From Spirochaetia bacterium (lineage in GTDB: Bacteria > Spirochaetota > Spirochaetia > Treponematales > Breznakiellaceae): DNA of 63,875 nt. Numbering within the stretch: the first letter of the stretch is position 1; each line of letters starts with the position of its first letter. Below the pieces are notes generated by a model. The model was not told the origin of the DNA. It saw nothing but the letters and a program-made list of their open reading frames with translations, and ran no database searches. The stretch is from the NCBI GenBank assembly GCA_026002265.1, contig BOBG01000001.1, positions 1-63,875 on the forward strand. Direction: 5' to 3'. Position numbers and translations under genes: made by a program. Positions 33,594-42,418 of the stretch are shown here, in pieces.

Positions 33594-34577
33594 ATGATTA
33601 TTCTCAATAATGTGACAAAAACATTTCATGGAAAAAAAACCGATGTACATGCGGTAAAAAATGTTTCACTCACGGTACATGACGGCGATATTTTCGGTGT
33701 TATCGGCTTTTCCGGTGCCGGAAAAAGTACGCTGGTGCGCTGTATTAATCTTTTGGAACGGCCCGATTCCGGTGAAGTGTTGGTTAATGGAAAAGATTTA
33801 ATGAAACTCGGTACCGCAGAACTCCGGTCAGAGCGTAAAAATATCAGCATGATCTTTCAACATTTCAATTTATTCCGGTCCCGGACAGTGGCCGGAAACA
33901 TAGCTTATCCGCTTAATTATACCGGAATGACTAAAAAAGCCATTGATGACCGGGTAAAAGAATTAATTGATCTAGTCGGACTCGGTGAAAAAGAATATGT
34001 ATACCCTTCTCAACTTTCCGGCGGACAAAAACAACGGGTCGGAATCGCCCGATCTCTGGCCTCAAATCCTTCAATTCTTTTGTGTGACGAGGCAACGAGC
34101 GCGCTCGATCCCCAAACAACGCAATCAATTCTCGCATTATTACGGGATTTAAATAAAAAATTGGGATTAACTATTGTAATAATTACTCATGAAATGAATG
34201 TCGTAAAATCAATATGTTCCCATGCCGTGGTGATGGATACCGGAGTTGTCGTGGAAAGAGGATCTGTTTTTGAGATTTTTTCAAATCCGCAGCAGCAGGT
34301 TACCAAAGATTTTATCGCCACAACTTCAACTATGCACAAGATTTATGATTTACTCGCTGAAAATTCCCCGGTTACCCGGCTTCAAACCGGACAAATTTTG
34401 GCCCGTTTTAGTTATGCGGGGAAAAATACCGTGGACGCACTTATTTCGACTGCATCAATACAATTTAATGTTAAAATAAATATTATATTTGCGGATCTTG
34501 ACATTATTCAGGATACACCGGTCGGATCTTTGATCAATATCCTGGAAGGCGAACCGGAGGCATTGACGCGGTGTTAA
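33594..34577 (+). CDS. metN: Methionine-type ABC transporter ATPase MetN, shortened at the end
   Basis: 327 residues. Walker A GFSGAGKSTLVRC (about 38-50), Q-loop IFQHFNLF, signature LSGGQKQRVGIARSL (about 139-153), Walker B ILLCDEATSALDP and switch ITHEMNV. The C-terminal NIL domain is present to SLINILEGEPEALTRC but lacks the last strand (about 15-20 residues). The stop comes at the point where the sequence enters a 5'-deleted msrC. The permease gene metI, expected next, is absent. ATP hydrolysis looks possible; transport would need a permease from elsewhere. Confidence 0.88.
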   Translation: MIILNNVTKTFHGKKTDVHAVKNVSLTVHDGDIFGVIGFSGAGKSTLVRCINLLERPDSGEVLVNGKDLMKLGTAELRSERKNISMIFQHFNLFRSRTVAGNIAYPLNYTGMTKKAIDDRVKELIDLVGLGEKEYVYPSQLSGGQKQRVGIARSLASNPSILLCDEATSALDPQTTQSILALLRDLNKKLGLTIVIITHEMNVVKSICSHAVVMDTGVVVERGSVFEIFSNPQQQVTKDFIATTSTMHKIYDLLAENSPVTRLQTGQILARFSYAGKNTVDALISTASIQFNVKINIIFADLDIIQDTPVGSLINILEGEPEALTRC

Positions 34578-34915
34578 AGCAAAATTTTAATTTTTTATGG
34601 GTTGGTTTTTACCGGGTAAATGGCGGCGAATTACGGCTAGGACCCTTTCAAGGGCCGGTTGCGTGTACAAGAATTGCATACAACAAAGGCGTTTGCGGAG
34701 CTACATGGAAAGAAAAACGCACCATTATTGTCCCGGATGTGCACCAATTTTCGGGGCATATTGCGTGCAGCAGCGAATCCCTTTCTGAAATTGTTGTACC
34801 GGTATTCCAAAAAAATGAAGTCATTGCAGTATTGGATATTGACAGTGCTGAGATAGATACATTTGATGAAATTGATTCACAATATTTGGAAAAAATCTGT
34901 GCATTTTTCCGGTAA
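34571..34915 (+). pseudogene. msrC: Free methionine-(R)-sulfoxide reductase, amino end missing
   Basis: 114 residues from GTG 34571. GAF-fold enzyme: FLWVGFYRVNGGELRLGPFQ and the three redox cysteines C32, C42 and C66 in PVACTRI, GVCGAT and HIACSS. Their spacing (10 and 24) equals that of C84, C94 and C118 in the E. coli enzyme, so about 52 N-terminal residues are missing. It overlaps the end of metN out of frame. The enzyme reduces free methionine-R-sulfoxide. The active site is intact but the lost helix and strand may prevent folding. A deletion joining metN to msrC explains both ends. Confidence 0.8.
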
Positions 34916-34959
34916 AAATCACTAAACTGATTGCCGATTATGTGTTATATTATAATATA

Positions 34960-35511
34960 ATGATTGCAGAAAATAGTGTTCAAGAAGTAATTGCCCGGAT
35001 CGATACGGTTGCAGTTGTCAACACGTATGTACACTTAGATGAACGGAATGGGCGTTATGTGGGGCTTTGCCCTTTTCATACTGAAAAAACTCCTTCATTT
35101 AATGTCAATCCGGATAAAAACGTATACTATTGCTTTGGGTGCGGAAAAGGCGGAAGCATTATCAATTTTGTTATGGAAATGGAAAAAACGACATTTCCGG
35201 AAACAATTGAGCTATTGGCTAACCGGTTTGGGATTCCGCTTATCCACGAAGATTCCGGGAAACCGCATCTGCATAAGGAAATAGAGGAAATTACCGAGTT
35301 GTACCGGAGGGTAACCGTAACTTTTCAATATTGGCTCCGGGAGCGGCCCGACGGTCGCCCGGCTTTGAATTATCTTCTACAGCGGGGTCTGAGCCGGGAA
35401 ATAATCGAGGCATTTCAGATTGGCTTTGCACCGGCTGACGGCTACTGGCTCTTCCAGTTTCTCAGGGCAAAAGGCTATTCAGAGGAATTATTGAACCAGA
35501 GGAATTATTGA
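34960..35511 (+). CDS. dnaG: DNA primase, N-terminal part of split dnaG
   Basis: 183 residues from ATG 34960. The zinc-binding domain has C37, H40, C58 and C61 in GLCPFHTEKTPSF and YYCFGCGKGGSI. The start of the RNA-polymerase domain follows (RGLSREIIEAFQIGFAPADG). The frame ends NQRNY after a 17-bp tandem duplication (35482-35498 and 35499-35515). Removing one copy restores a continuous frame ELLNQSGLFSKKN. The TGA stop overlaps a TTG (TTGA) that opens the second part. Primase is essential, so either both halves are made and assemble, or this is an error in the sequence, or the strain carries another primase. Confidence 0.9.
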   Translation: MIAENSVQEVIARIDTVAVVNTYVHLDERNGRYVGLCPFHTEKTPSFNVNPDKNVYYCFGCGKGGSIINFVMEMEKTTFPETIELLANRFGIPLIHEDSGKPHLHKEIEEITELYRRVTVTFQYWLRERPDGRPALNYLLQRGLSREIIEAFQIGFAPADGYWLFQFLRAKGYSEELLNQRNY

Positions 35512-35515
35512 ACCA
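35482..35515 (+). repeat. 17-bp perfect tandem duplication inside dnaG
   Basis: GAGGAATTATTGAACCA occurs twice in direct succession. 17 is not a multiple of 3, hence the frameshift. The second copy provides GAGGA 4 bases ahead of a TTG that overlaps the upstream TGA, a plausible reinitiation site. Confidence 0.97.
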
Positions 35516-36740
35516 GTCCGGATTATTTTCAAAAAAAAATCCACACTACAGTTTTTTTTCCAGCCGGATCATGTTTCCGATTACTGACAGGCAGGGAAAG
35601 ATTCAGGCATTCGGGGGCCGGATTTTTCCAGAGGGTGAGATAAAATACCTCAACTCTGCTGAATCTGACCGGTACCGCAAAGGACATAATCTGTTTGCAT
35701 TGTACACGGCACTGCCGGCAATCCGGAAAACTAAAGTTGCAGTGCTTGCCGAGGGCTACATGGATGTCATTGCACTCCACCAAGCTGATGTGACAAATGC
35801 AGTTGCACCGTTGGGAACCTCGTTTACCGATGATCAAGCCAAGATTCTCGCCCGCTCGGCATCAAGTGTACGGTTTTTTTTTGATGCGGATAGTGCGGGC
35901 CAGGATGCGACAATCCGAGGGATTCTCACATGCCGGCGCAATGGTTTATCGGCTGAGGTCATCGTTCCGGAACATTCCCTCAAGGATCCGGCCGAAATTT
36001 TACAAAAATTTGACGCTAATGTATTGAAAAAAAATGCCGATCATGCTATAATTGATAGAGATTATTTTGTATCCTGCGCTCAGTCACGGTATGGAGGGAA
36101 TAGTGTTGAACATAAAGCACAAGCAGTCGCTTTTCTTTTTCCCTATCTTCAGGCGCTCAATTCTGAGGTCATGAGGGATGCTTCTATCGAAGCTGTTGCA
36201 CAAGCTTTTTCAATTAATCCGAAGTTTGTTTCAGATGATTATAAACAGTATACAGATTCGCCCAGGGCCGATCACCGCGGGATTCCGCCTCGACCGGCTG
36301 TTTCAATCCATACTGATGATGAGCTTTCGCTTTTATTTGCATTTGCGGCGAATCCGGAGTTGTATCCGCAGTTCCGTTCTCAACTGTCAGTTGATGATTT
36401 TGAGAATCCGGATGCACGGGATATTTTTCTTGTGTTAGAAGATTGTTTTCGGAGCGGAGCCGGAATCGAAATGGATACGCTGTTATCGTGTATTCGTTCC
36501 GAACCGTTACGGAATATGCTGCTTCAACGGATCATAAAAGGAGAATATTCCATCAATCCGGAATTGTTTATCACTGATAGTATTAACAGGTTAATTGAAC
36601 GAAAATTACGTCGGCGTTTGGAGGAGGTTCAGCGCGAAATGAAAAGCTGTCCCGATGAAACACCGCAGCAACAGGAGAAGCTGAATGAATTTAGTGAACT
36701 CCGTTTGGAAATAGAACGTTTAAAAAATATTGGCAAATAA
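35508..36740 (+). CDS. dnaG: DNA primase, C-terminal part of split dnaG (TOPRIM)
   Basis: 410 residues if translated from TTG 35508. It contains the rest of the catalytic core: SSRIMFPITDRQGKIQAFGG (about 19-38), KYLNSAESDRYRKGHNLF, the TOPRIM motifs VLAEGYMDVIALH (glutamate at about 82) and FFFDADSAGQDA (DxD at about 125), and a C-terminal helicase-binding region (about 265-405). Together with the upstream part the gene would encode about 590 residues, the normal DnaG length. rpoD follows after 41 bases, the classic macromolecular synthesis order. Confidence 0.9.
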   Translation: MNQSGLFSKKNPHYSFFSSRIMFPITDRQGKIQAFGGRIFPEGEIKYLNSAESDRYRKGHNLFALYTALPAIRKTKVAVLAEGYMDVIALHQADVTNAVAPLGTSFTDDQAKILARSASSVRFFFDADSAGQDATIRGILTCRRNGLSAEVIVPEHSLKDPAEILQKFDANVLKKNADHAIIDRDYFVSCAQSRYGGNSVEHKAQAVAFLFPYLQALNSEVMRDASIEAVAQAFSINPKFVSDDYKQYTDSPRADHRGIPPRPAVSIHTDDELSLLFAFAANPELYPQFRSQLSVDDFENPDARDIFLVLEDCFRSGAGIEMDTLLSCIRSEPLRNMLLQRIIKGEYSINPELFITDSINRLIERKLRRRLEEVQREMKSCPDETPQQQEKLNEFSELRLEIERLKNIGK

Positions 36741-36781
36741 TAAAAATTTTATGGTAAAATTGTTAAGAAAAGGGGGACGCT

Positions 36782-38524
36782 ATGGTAATGGATGATTTAC
36801 AGATGGATCCTGCGGTTTTAAAGTTGATCGAGTATGCAAAGGAAAAAAAGTCTATATCTTACGAAGAATTACAGGAATATCTTCCGGAGCATATTGCTAA
36901 TTCTGAGGGAATCGATCAAGTACTTATCTTGTTAAATCAAAACAATGTTCAACTTATCGAAGAGGAATTCTCTGAAGATGAAGTTGAAAGCGTCATCTGG
37001 AAAAATACTGAAGCCGAAAAAAAACGACTGGTCAACACTGACAAGGAGACAGCAATTGACGATCCTATAAAGTTATACCTGCGTGAAATCGGCCGGGAAA
37101 ATTTACTCACCGCGGATCAGGAAAAAGAACTGTCAAAACAAATGGAAGATGGGGAAAATATTATAAAAAGTGTGATCAAGCAGTCCGGCATGATCATTCT
37201 TGAATTTTACCACATCGCGCAGAAAGCCTTTTCCAAAAAGGATATCCGGGAATTAAATTTGACAAAAAAGGAGATGACGGAACATATCACTGAACGCCGC
37301 CGGCTGGGACAGTATTATAAAGAAACGATTCATGCCATTTTAGGCGATCTCAAAATATATCTGGATTTAAAGAAAAAGATTCTCAACCGCGGAATGAGTC
37401 TCTTTGAAGATCCGGAATTAAACACGCTCCGTACGCATATCCTTTCTGCGATTAGTACTGCGGAAATTCATCCGGAGGAAATTACCACTTTATCAGAAAA
37501 ATTTTTGCAAGCTTCCCGGAAAATCAGAACGTACAAAAAAGATCAGGAACGGATTCAAAAACATTTGCAAGTTAATTCGTTCCGTGAATTGAGAATGCTC
37601 GGCCGGGGGCTGACCATTAAAGACGAGCGGGAACAATTTGAAGCGAAACTCGGGCTTTCCTCTGATGAAATTAAGGAAAAAATCCGGGCTATTCAGGTAA
37701 ACGAGAGAAAATTACGCCTTATCGAAACTGAATTTGAGGATTCAGTTGACAATATCAAGGCGATGGCCAAAGAAATTAGCCGCGGACGAGCAATGATGAA
37801 AAGCGCCCGGGACCGGCTCATCAAGGCCAATTTGCGTCTGGTCGTGTCTATTGCAAAAAAATATACAAACCGGGGACTTCATTTTTTCGATCTTGTACAG
37901 GAAGGAAATATCGGACTGATCAAGGCAGTTGAAAAATTTGAGTACCAAAAAGGTTTTAAATTTTCAACCTATGCAACATGGTGGATCCGGCAGGCAATTA
38001 CCCGGTCCATTTCTGATCAAGCCCGGACCATCCGGGTACCGGTGCATATGATTGAACAAATTAACAAAGTGGGCAGGGAATCCCGCCAGTTGATGCAGGG
38101 TCTTGGCCGGGAGCCGAGCGATGATGAAATCGCTGCCCGTCTTGGGTGGACCGTGCTGAAAGTGAAACAGGTTAAAAATGTTGCCCGTGAACCGATCTCT
38201 TTGGAAACTCCGGTAGGGGAAGAAGAAGATTCGTTCTTCGGTGATTTTATTGAAGATGCTATGGTGGAAAATCCGGCTAATCTGACGACATTTACGCTGC
38301 TGCAAGAGCAGCTTTCCGGAGTTCTCGCAACACTTCCGGCTCGTGAGCAGGAAGTTCTCAAGATGCGTTTTGGGCTTGAAGACGGCTATTCTCTTACGTT
38401 GGAAGAAGTTGGACTGTGCTTTAATGTGACGCGGGAGCGTATCCGTCAAATTGAGGCAAAGGCACTCCGGCGGCTCCGTCACCCAAAGCGGAGTAAAAAA
38501 TTAAAAGATTATCTTGATCGATAA
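36782..38524 (+). CDS. rpoD: Primary RNA polymerase sigma factor RpoD
   Basis: 580 residues; the ATG at 36782 lies 5 bases after GGGGG. Region 1.1 is at the start, region 1.2 [17 protein letters not shown] (about 97-113), then a non-conserved insert. Region 2 reads [20 protein letters not shown] and [20 protein letters not shown], with 2.4 [20 protein letters not shown]. Region 3 is [12 protein letters not shown] and region 4.2 [18 protein letters not shown]. It directs transcription from -35/-10 promoters such as TTGACA-17-TATAAT; those listed here fit. It follows dnaG and precedes the zinc-ribbon gene by 11 bases. Confidence 0.97.
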   Translation: MVMDDLQMDPAVLKLIEYAKEKKSISYEELQEYLPEHIANSEGIDQVLILLNQNNVQLIEEEFSEDEVESVIWKNTEAEKKRLVNTDKETAIDDPIKLYLREIGRENLLTADQEKELSKQMEDGENIIKSVIKQSGMIILEFYHIAQKAFSKKDIRELNLTKKEMTEHITERRRLGQYYKETIHAILGDLKIYLDLKKKILNRGMSLFEDPELNTLRTHILSAISTAEIHPEEITTLSEKFLQASRKIRTYKKDQERIQKHLQVNSFRELRMLGRGLTIKDEREQFEAKLGLSSDEIKEKIRAIQVNERKLRLIETEFEDSVDNIKAMAKEISRGRAMMKSARDRLIKANLRLVVSIAKKYTNRGLHFFDLVQEGNIGLIKAVEKFEYQKGFKFSTYATWWIRQAITRSISDQARTIRVPVHMIEQINKVGRESRQLMQGLGREPSDDEIAARLGWTVLKVKQVKNVAREPISLETPVGEEEDSFFGDFIEDAMVENPANLTTFTLLQEQLSGVLATLPAREQEVLKMRFGLEDGYSLTLEEVGLCFNVTRERIRQIEAKALRRLRHPKRSKKLKDYLDR

Positions 38525-38535
38525 ACGAGGTTTTT

Positions 38536-39369
38536 ATGACGATGGATGGTGTTTTTGATACACTGCGTACCTTGCAAGATGTATTGACAGAAAAGATTTC
38601 TCTGGAAAATGAAGTTCGGGAAAGTCCTAAAGCGCTTGAGAGTCAGGAGGATGTCTTAGAGCATTACAAGAAGAATTTTATTGAAAAAAATAGAGATTAT
38701 GAAAAGGCGCGTAATGCGAACGCGGAATACATAAATCAGATTTTTGAAGCTGAAAAGAGCCGGGAAGAAGCTGAAAAAAAAATGGAGCTGCTCACCTCCG
38801 CACGGGAATCTGAAGCGCTCCAAAAAGAGATCACCGTTGCCAAGGAAAAAGAGACTCAGTCCCGCAAAGCGCACCAGCGTGAAGAAAAATATGTAGCGGA
38901 ATTAAAAACGGAAATGGATGAAATGCATAATAATATCGCTCTACAAGAAAAAGAATTGGCGGAGCGGAAGTCCAAAATAAATCTTGAAATAGCAGAAAAA
39001 AATCAGAGGATTGGGGAGCTGAATGCACAGGAACAGGAATTGATTCCGGATTTGGATCCGGATGTGCTTTTTAAGTTTGAGCGGATCGTTAAAAATAAGA
39101 TGGGCAAAGGTATTGTGGCAATTCATGGCGGAGTATGTACCGGGTGCTATATGGTTTTACCGGTGCAGTTTGCAAATGAAGTTCGCGCCGGTGAAGATGT
39201 TATTTTTTGTCCGTACTGTTCCCGGATTCTTTTTTATGAAGAAACCGATGATAAGGAAAATTTCTTTGATGATGCGGATCTTGGTAGTCTCGTGGATATA
39301 GATGATATGGATGAAGACGAGGAAGACGAGGAAGAGGAAGAAGATATAAACATTGATTTTGAAGATTAA
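38536..39369 (+). CDS. Coiled-coil protein with C-terminal zinc ribbon
   Basis: 277 residues. About 10-180 is a long antiparallel-type coiled coil rich in E, K and R. Then VAIHGGVCTGCYMVLPVQFA and IFCPYCSRILFYEE give two CxxC pairs (about 203-231), the zinc-ribbon of the CT398/DUF164 family. The tail is an acidic stretch (DEDEEDEEEEEDINIDFED). Members are cytoplasmic and have been linked to sigma-54 or flagellar proteins in Chlamydia; the role here is unknown. The stop codon directly abuts rnpB. Confidence 0.8.
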   Translation: MTMDGVFDTLRTLQDVLTEKISLENEVRESPKALESQEDVLEHYKKNFIEKNRDYEKARNANAEYINQIFEAEKSREEAEKKMELLTSARESEALQKEITVAKEKETQSRKAHQREEKYVAELKTEMDEMHNNIALQEKELAERKSKINLEIAEKNQRIGELNAQEQELIPDLDPDVLFKFERIVKNKMGKGIVAIHGGVCTGCYMVLPVQFANEVRAGEDVIFCPYCSRILFYEETDDKENFFDDADLGSLVDIDDMDEDEEDEEEEEDINIDFED

Positions 39370-39763
39370 GTGGTGAATCAGAGCTGCCGCGGCGCTGGTT
39401 TTCCGGCGCTGAGGAAAGTCCGGGCTCCGCAGGGTATGGTGCCGGGTAATTCCCGGGCGGGAAAGTTATCTTTGTAAAATTGTTTTGCAGTTTTACTTAA
39501 TCCCTATCCCGACAGCGAGCGCAACAGAAAATAAACCGCCCCGGTAAAAACGGGGTAAGGGTGAAACGGCGTGGCAAGAGCACACCGCAAAGCCGGTAAC
39601 GGTTTTGGCATGGCAAGCCTCACCAGGAGCAAAGTCAAACAGCGGCAGAACGGCCCGTTTTTAGCCGCGGGTAGACTGCATGGATCCGGTTCGTGAGAAC
39701 CGGGACAAGATAGATGGCAGCTCCGTGCTTGCACGGTACAGAATCCGGCTTATGATTCACCGC
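39370..39763 (+). ncRNA. rnpB: RNase P RNA, type A
   Basis: The catalytic RNA of RNase P. Both ends pair as P1: GTGGTGAATC (39370-39379) with GATTCACCGC (39754-39763). Universal segments are present: GAGGAAAGTCCGGGCT near the 5' end, GGGTGAAACGGCGTGGCAAG with AGAGCACACCG in the middle, GATAGATGGCAGCT, and ACAGAATCCGGCTTATG before P1. About 394 bases, a usual bacterial type A size. It starts one base after the stop codon of the zinc-ribbon gene, so it is probably processed from, or embedded behind, the rpoD operon transcript. A T run follows P1. Confidence 0.95.
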
Positions 39764-39771
39764 TTTTTTTT
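39764..39771 (+). terminator. T tract ending rnpB
   Basis: P1 followed by a run of eight T acts as a terminator. A further hairpin, CCGTCCACC/GGCGGACGG (39801-39824), lies downstream. Confidence 0.6.
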
Positions 39772-39838
39772 ATTTACGCGTATAAACTTGTTTGTGTTAG
39801 CCGTCCACCACAGATGGCGGACGGGTTTCTGTTTTCGT

Positions 39839-40240
39839 TTAACCTTGCACTACATTTGAATATTTTTTATTATACTCATCAATAAGTGCATTTGTGTTTT
39901 TAAAAAGAATATGCAATGCAATAAATGGACCTACTACAATAAATGAACCAGCTATGAACCATAACAAAACAGTTCCACCGCCTTCCTTAAATTTAAGCCC
40001 ATATTTTTCTGCATTATCCTGTAAGCGATCCCCTAACATATACAACCACACAAGGTCATATATCCCCAGAGTAATTAAACCAAGAAAAAAATACTTAAGA
40101 AAACCGCCAGTGTTCTTTCCATCGCCGTTACACATTAAATTCACATCTTTTGCTATAATGTGAATCCTCCACAGTCCATAGATTCCTCCTGTGATGAGTG
40201 TCAAAAGTATGTAACTTGTTAACCCTCTTTTCTTCAACAT
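39839..40240 (-). CDS. DUF4234-like membrane protein
   Basis: 133 residues with three hydrophobic segments (about 8-24, 47-66 and 90-111). LTLITGGIYGLWRIHIIAKD and LGLITLGIYDLVWLYMLGDR form an internal repeat typical of DUF4234 proteins, which are found in firmicutes and spirochaetes and have no known function. A ribosome site AGGAG lies 7 bases upstream. No operon partner. Confidence 0.75.
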   Translation of the reverse strand: MLKKRGLTSYILLTLITGGIYGLWRIHIIAKDVNLMCNGDGKNTGGFLKYFFLGLITLGIYDLVWLYMLGDRLQDNAEKYGLKFKEGGGTVLLWFIAGSFIVVGPFIALHILFKNTNALIDEYNKKYSNVVQG

Positions 40241-40339
40241 AAAACACTCCTTTATTACGACTTCCTTTTGTCGTAATGCAAGTCTAATTCCCTGCTGCCA
40301 GTTTATTATTTACTCACAAATGTGGAAAAATATAAGCTT

Positions 40340-40498
40340 TTATTGCGGTACCATGGATGCCGGTATCACCACATCCTTCGCGCTTCCTGTGTAGCGGGTT
40401 ATGGTGACCTTGCCATTCTCTACGGTCGTCTCAAAATCACCGGCATTTTGTGCGAATACCTGGAAACACATGGTTATAAAAAACACAGTAAGACCCAA
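40340..40498 (-). pseudogene. Truncated BspA-type repeat protein
   Basis: On the minus strand a signal-like LTVFFITMCFQVFAQ is followed by DFETTVENGKVTITRYTGSA and KDVVIPASMVPQ, then stop. This matches the amino end of the LRR protein at 14921 (SVTDTGTVIIQKYTGGESNL), before its first repeat. The start is uncertain (TTG 40498 or ATG 40471) and all repeats are missing. Confidence 0.55.
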
Positions 40499-40600
40499 TC
40501 TTTTACAAAATCCTAAAAGATGGGGTTGATTTATACCGTGAGCGGATGCACACGGTGTAAATCATTATAACTCCCAAGTCATCCCATGGAGCAAACTGCC

Positions 40601-41431
40601 TTACTTTTGTTCAATACCTTTAGCAAAATCCAGAATAGCTTTACCATTAGTAATCTGTACTGCCTTAAACAAAAAATCCTTGTGGGGGGGTAATATTCTC
40701 AAACTAGCATTCCTAGGACCCATAACAATAGAAACAAAAATGTCCTTCTTATCGGTTCCGCTGTAAGATTTCAACACCCCATTTTCCCTAACAAATTTAG
40801 GAGTTACTAGTGTGCCATCTTGAATGTCGATCATGATAAAGCTTATATCTGCGTTGACGGACAGAATGTTACCGCCTCTATAACCAATGTGGACAGATGC
40901 CTGCCTGTCGTCGAACTCGGCGGGAATGTTGGTGATAGTTATCAAACCGGTCTTGAACGCATCGTTCCACTTTAGATTTGCCGTACCATTCTCGAATGTC
41001 ACCGATTCGAAGATAACATCGGGCTGTCCATAGGATCGTTCCGCTGTATCGTTGATAAGAAGTCCGACAGCACCGGTCTCGTTGCCGGTGTAGCCATTTA
41101 CTGTGGGGCCTACGAAAGGAATGGGACTTTCCTTATACGTATAGAGTGACAGCTTGACTTCCCCATTCTTGATGACCGTGCTGGTGCCAACTGCATCCTT
41201 CGGCTTTTCGGCTGAAGCGATAAAGGACTTCAGATCATTCTTGAGCCCCGGTTTAGATAACGAGACGAATTTGCCTTCGTACTCCTTCGGAATACCGGTG
41301 ATAACCAAGATTCCGGGAGAATCCGCTGTCCCGGCACCTGTACTGGCACATCCGGTGAATACCGCCATTAAGAGCGACAATCCAAACATTCCCATTAGGA
41401 ACAATTTGTTCCACTTTTTCGTAGTTTTCAT
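40601..41431 (-). CDS. Lipoprotein with repeated beta domains
   Basis: 276 residues from ATG 41431 (AGGAAG upstream). Lipoprotein signal KWNKLFLMGMFGLSLLMAVF with TGC; cysteine at about 28. The mature protein has two similar units: GILVITGIPKEYEGKFVSLS (about 40-60) and GLITITNIPAEFDDRQASVH (about 156-175), each followed by beta strands. Ligand unknown. A degraded copy of its first half is at 48610-49005. An inverted repeat GACAC/GTGTC (41461-41475) stands 30 bases upstream of the start. Confidence 0.8.
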   Translation of the reverse strand: MKTTKKWNKLFLMGMFGLSLLMAVFTGCASTGAGTADSPGILVITGIPKEYEGKFVSLSKPGLKNDLKSFIASAEKPKDAVGTSTVIKNGEVKLSLYTYKESPIPFVGPTVNGYTGNETGAVGLLINDTAERSYGQPDVIFESVTFENGTANLKWNDAFKTGLITITNIPAEFDDRQASVHIGYRGGNILSVNADISFIMIDIQDGTLVTPKFVRENGVLKSYSGTDKKDIFVSIVMGPRNASLRILPPHKDFLFKAVQITNGKAILDFAKGIEQK

Positions 41432-41460
41432 AACTAACTTCCTAATAAAATATTTATACG

Positions 41461-41475
41461 ACACGATTTGTGTCA
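41461..41475. promoter_or_regulatory. Inverted repeat upstream of the lipoprotein gene
   Basis: GACAC-GATTT-GTGTC; a possible operator or small hairpin in the leader. No better support. Confidence 0.25.
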
Positions 41476-42049
41476 TATATACACCCATACATAGACGGCT
41501 GATCGAAATGACCGATCTTCCCTTCACATTTTCATGTAATCACCGCTGAGAAAATCGGACACCATGGACCGTATTCTCCTTGTTCCGGGTCAGATTACGG
41601 GGAAACCGGGAATCGGGATTCGGTGATGGAATTATGAACATTGTGCTAGTAATGGCGACTCTATTGGACGCTATCATAATGAAAAAAGTATAATTGATGG
41701 ATTATTGCTTTGTCAATTTACAAAAATGGCAAAAGCTAAGTTAAAGAAGAGTGCAATCACAAAGGACACGAAAGTACACAAAGGAAATAAAGAAGAGAAA
41801 AGCAGATTGAAATGTGTAAACGCGTTTTTGCGGAACACAATATCCGGGTTTCAGGGGCAATTACCACTACAGACGACCTCAACGCGGTGGATAAAAACCG
41901 ACAGCGGCTCTTCAATACCTTCTGCTACAGCAACGAGGCCATGCGGAATCGCCTCAAGAAGGCTGTCGAATATACCGCTGTCTTTTTGACGGCTTTTTCT
42001 TTAGCCAATGCCGCTGCGAAGACTGCCAGAAGGAAAAAGACAACCGGAG
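41476..42049. other. Gene-poor stretch
   Basis: About 570 bases. Short overlapping open frames exist on both strands (for example 41812-42099 plus), but none shows a ribosome site, a family motif or convincing codon use. It is probably degraded DNA next to the primase relic. Confidence 0.5.
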
Positions 42050-42418
42050 CTGGAAGGAATTTAAGATGCTTGACGTGTCGGAAAATGCGGATTCAATAAA
42101 CGCCTTGCGTCTCCGCAAGAATTCATTCTGCAAAGTGTATTTCTCAATTCCCATCTGAATCCCGGTAATCGGTGGTCCTGAGCAACTGCTCATAAATACT
42201 GTGGGTGATCTCAATGCCTTTTTCGTGAATCAACTGCCCTCATCGACTTGCCAGTGATCCCCGGTCCATACTACCCATTTTTTCCATGCCGCATTATACC
42301 GGATATTCTTGCCATGTTTTTGCACCAACCTGAATGCATTGTTTGTATCGGTATACTGGACAGTCCGTCTTGAGTTCTTACAGCCTGAGATAAATTGATT
42401 CGTCCCCGATATTTTCAA
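42050..42418 (-). pseudogene. Phage/plasmid P4-type primase relic
   Basis: The minus strand reads YTDTNNAFRLVQKHGKNIRY and AAWKKWVVWTGDHWQVDEGS, the amino domain of D5/P4-type primase-helicases of phages and integrative elements. After a stop the match continues in another frame as LIHEKGIEITHSIYEQLLRT, and in a third as IEKYTLQNEFLRRRKAFIES. So at least two frameshifts are present and the helicase part is absent. Its upstream edge touches the cbiO stop. Confidence 0.7.

Noticed and set aside
40322..40516. 64-residue plus-strand frame
   Set aside because: The minus strand encodes the BspA-type amino end with recognisable sequence; the plus frame is its shadow.
41812..42099. 95-residue plus-strand frame beginning MCKRVFAEHNIRVSG
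   Set aside because: No motif and no ribosome site, and it partly overlaps the primase relic on the other strand. Kept only as a gene-poor stretch.
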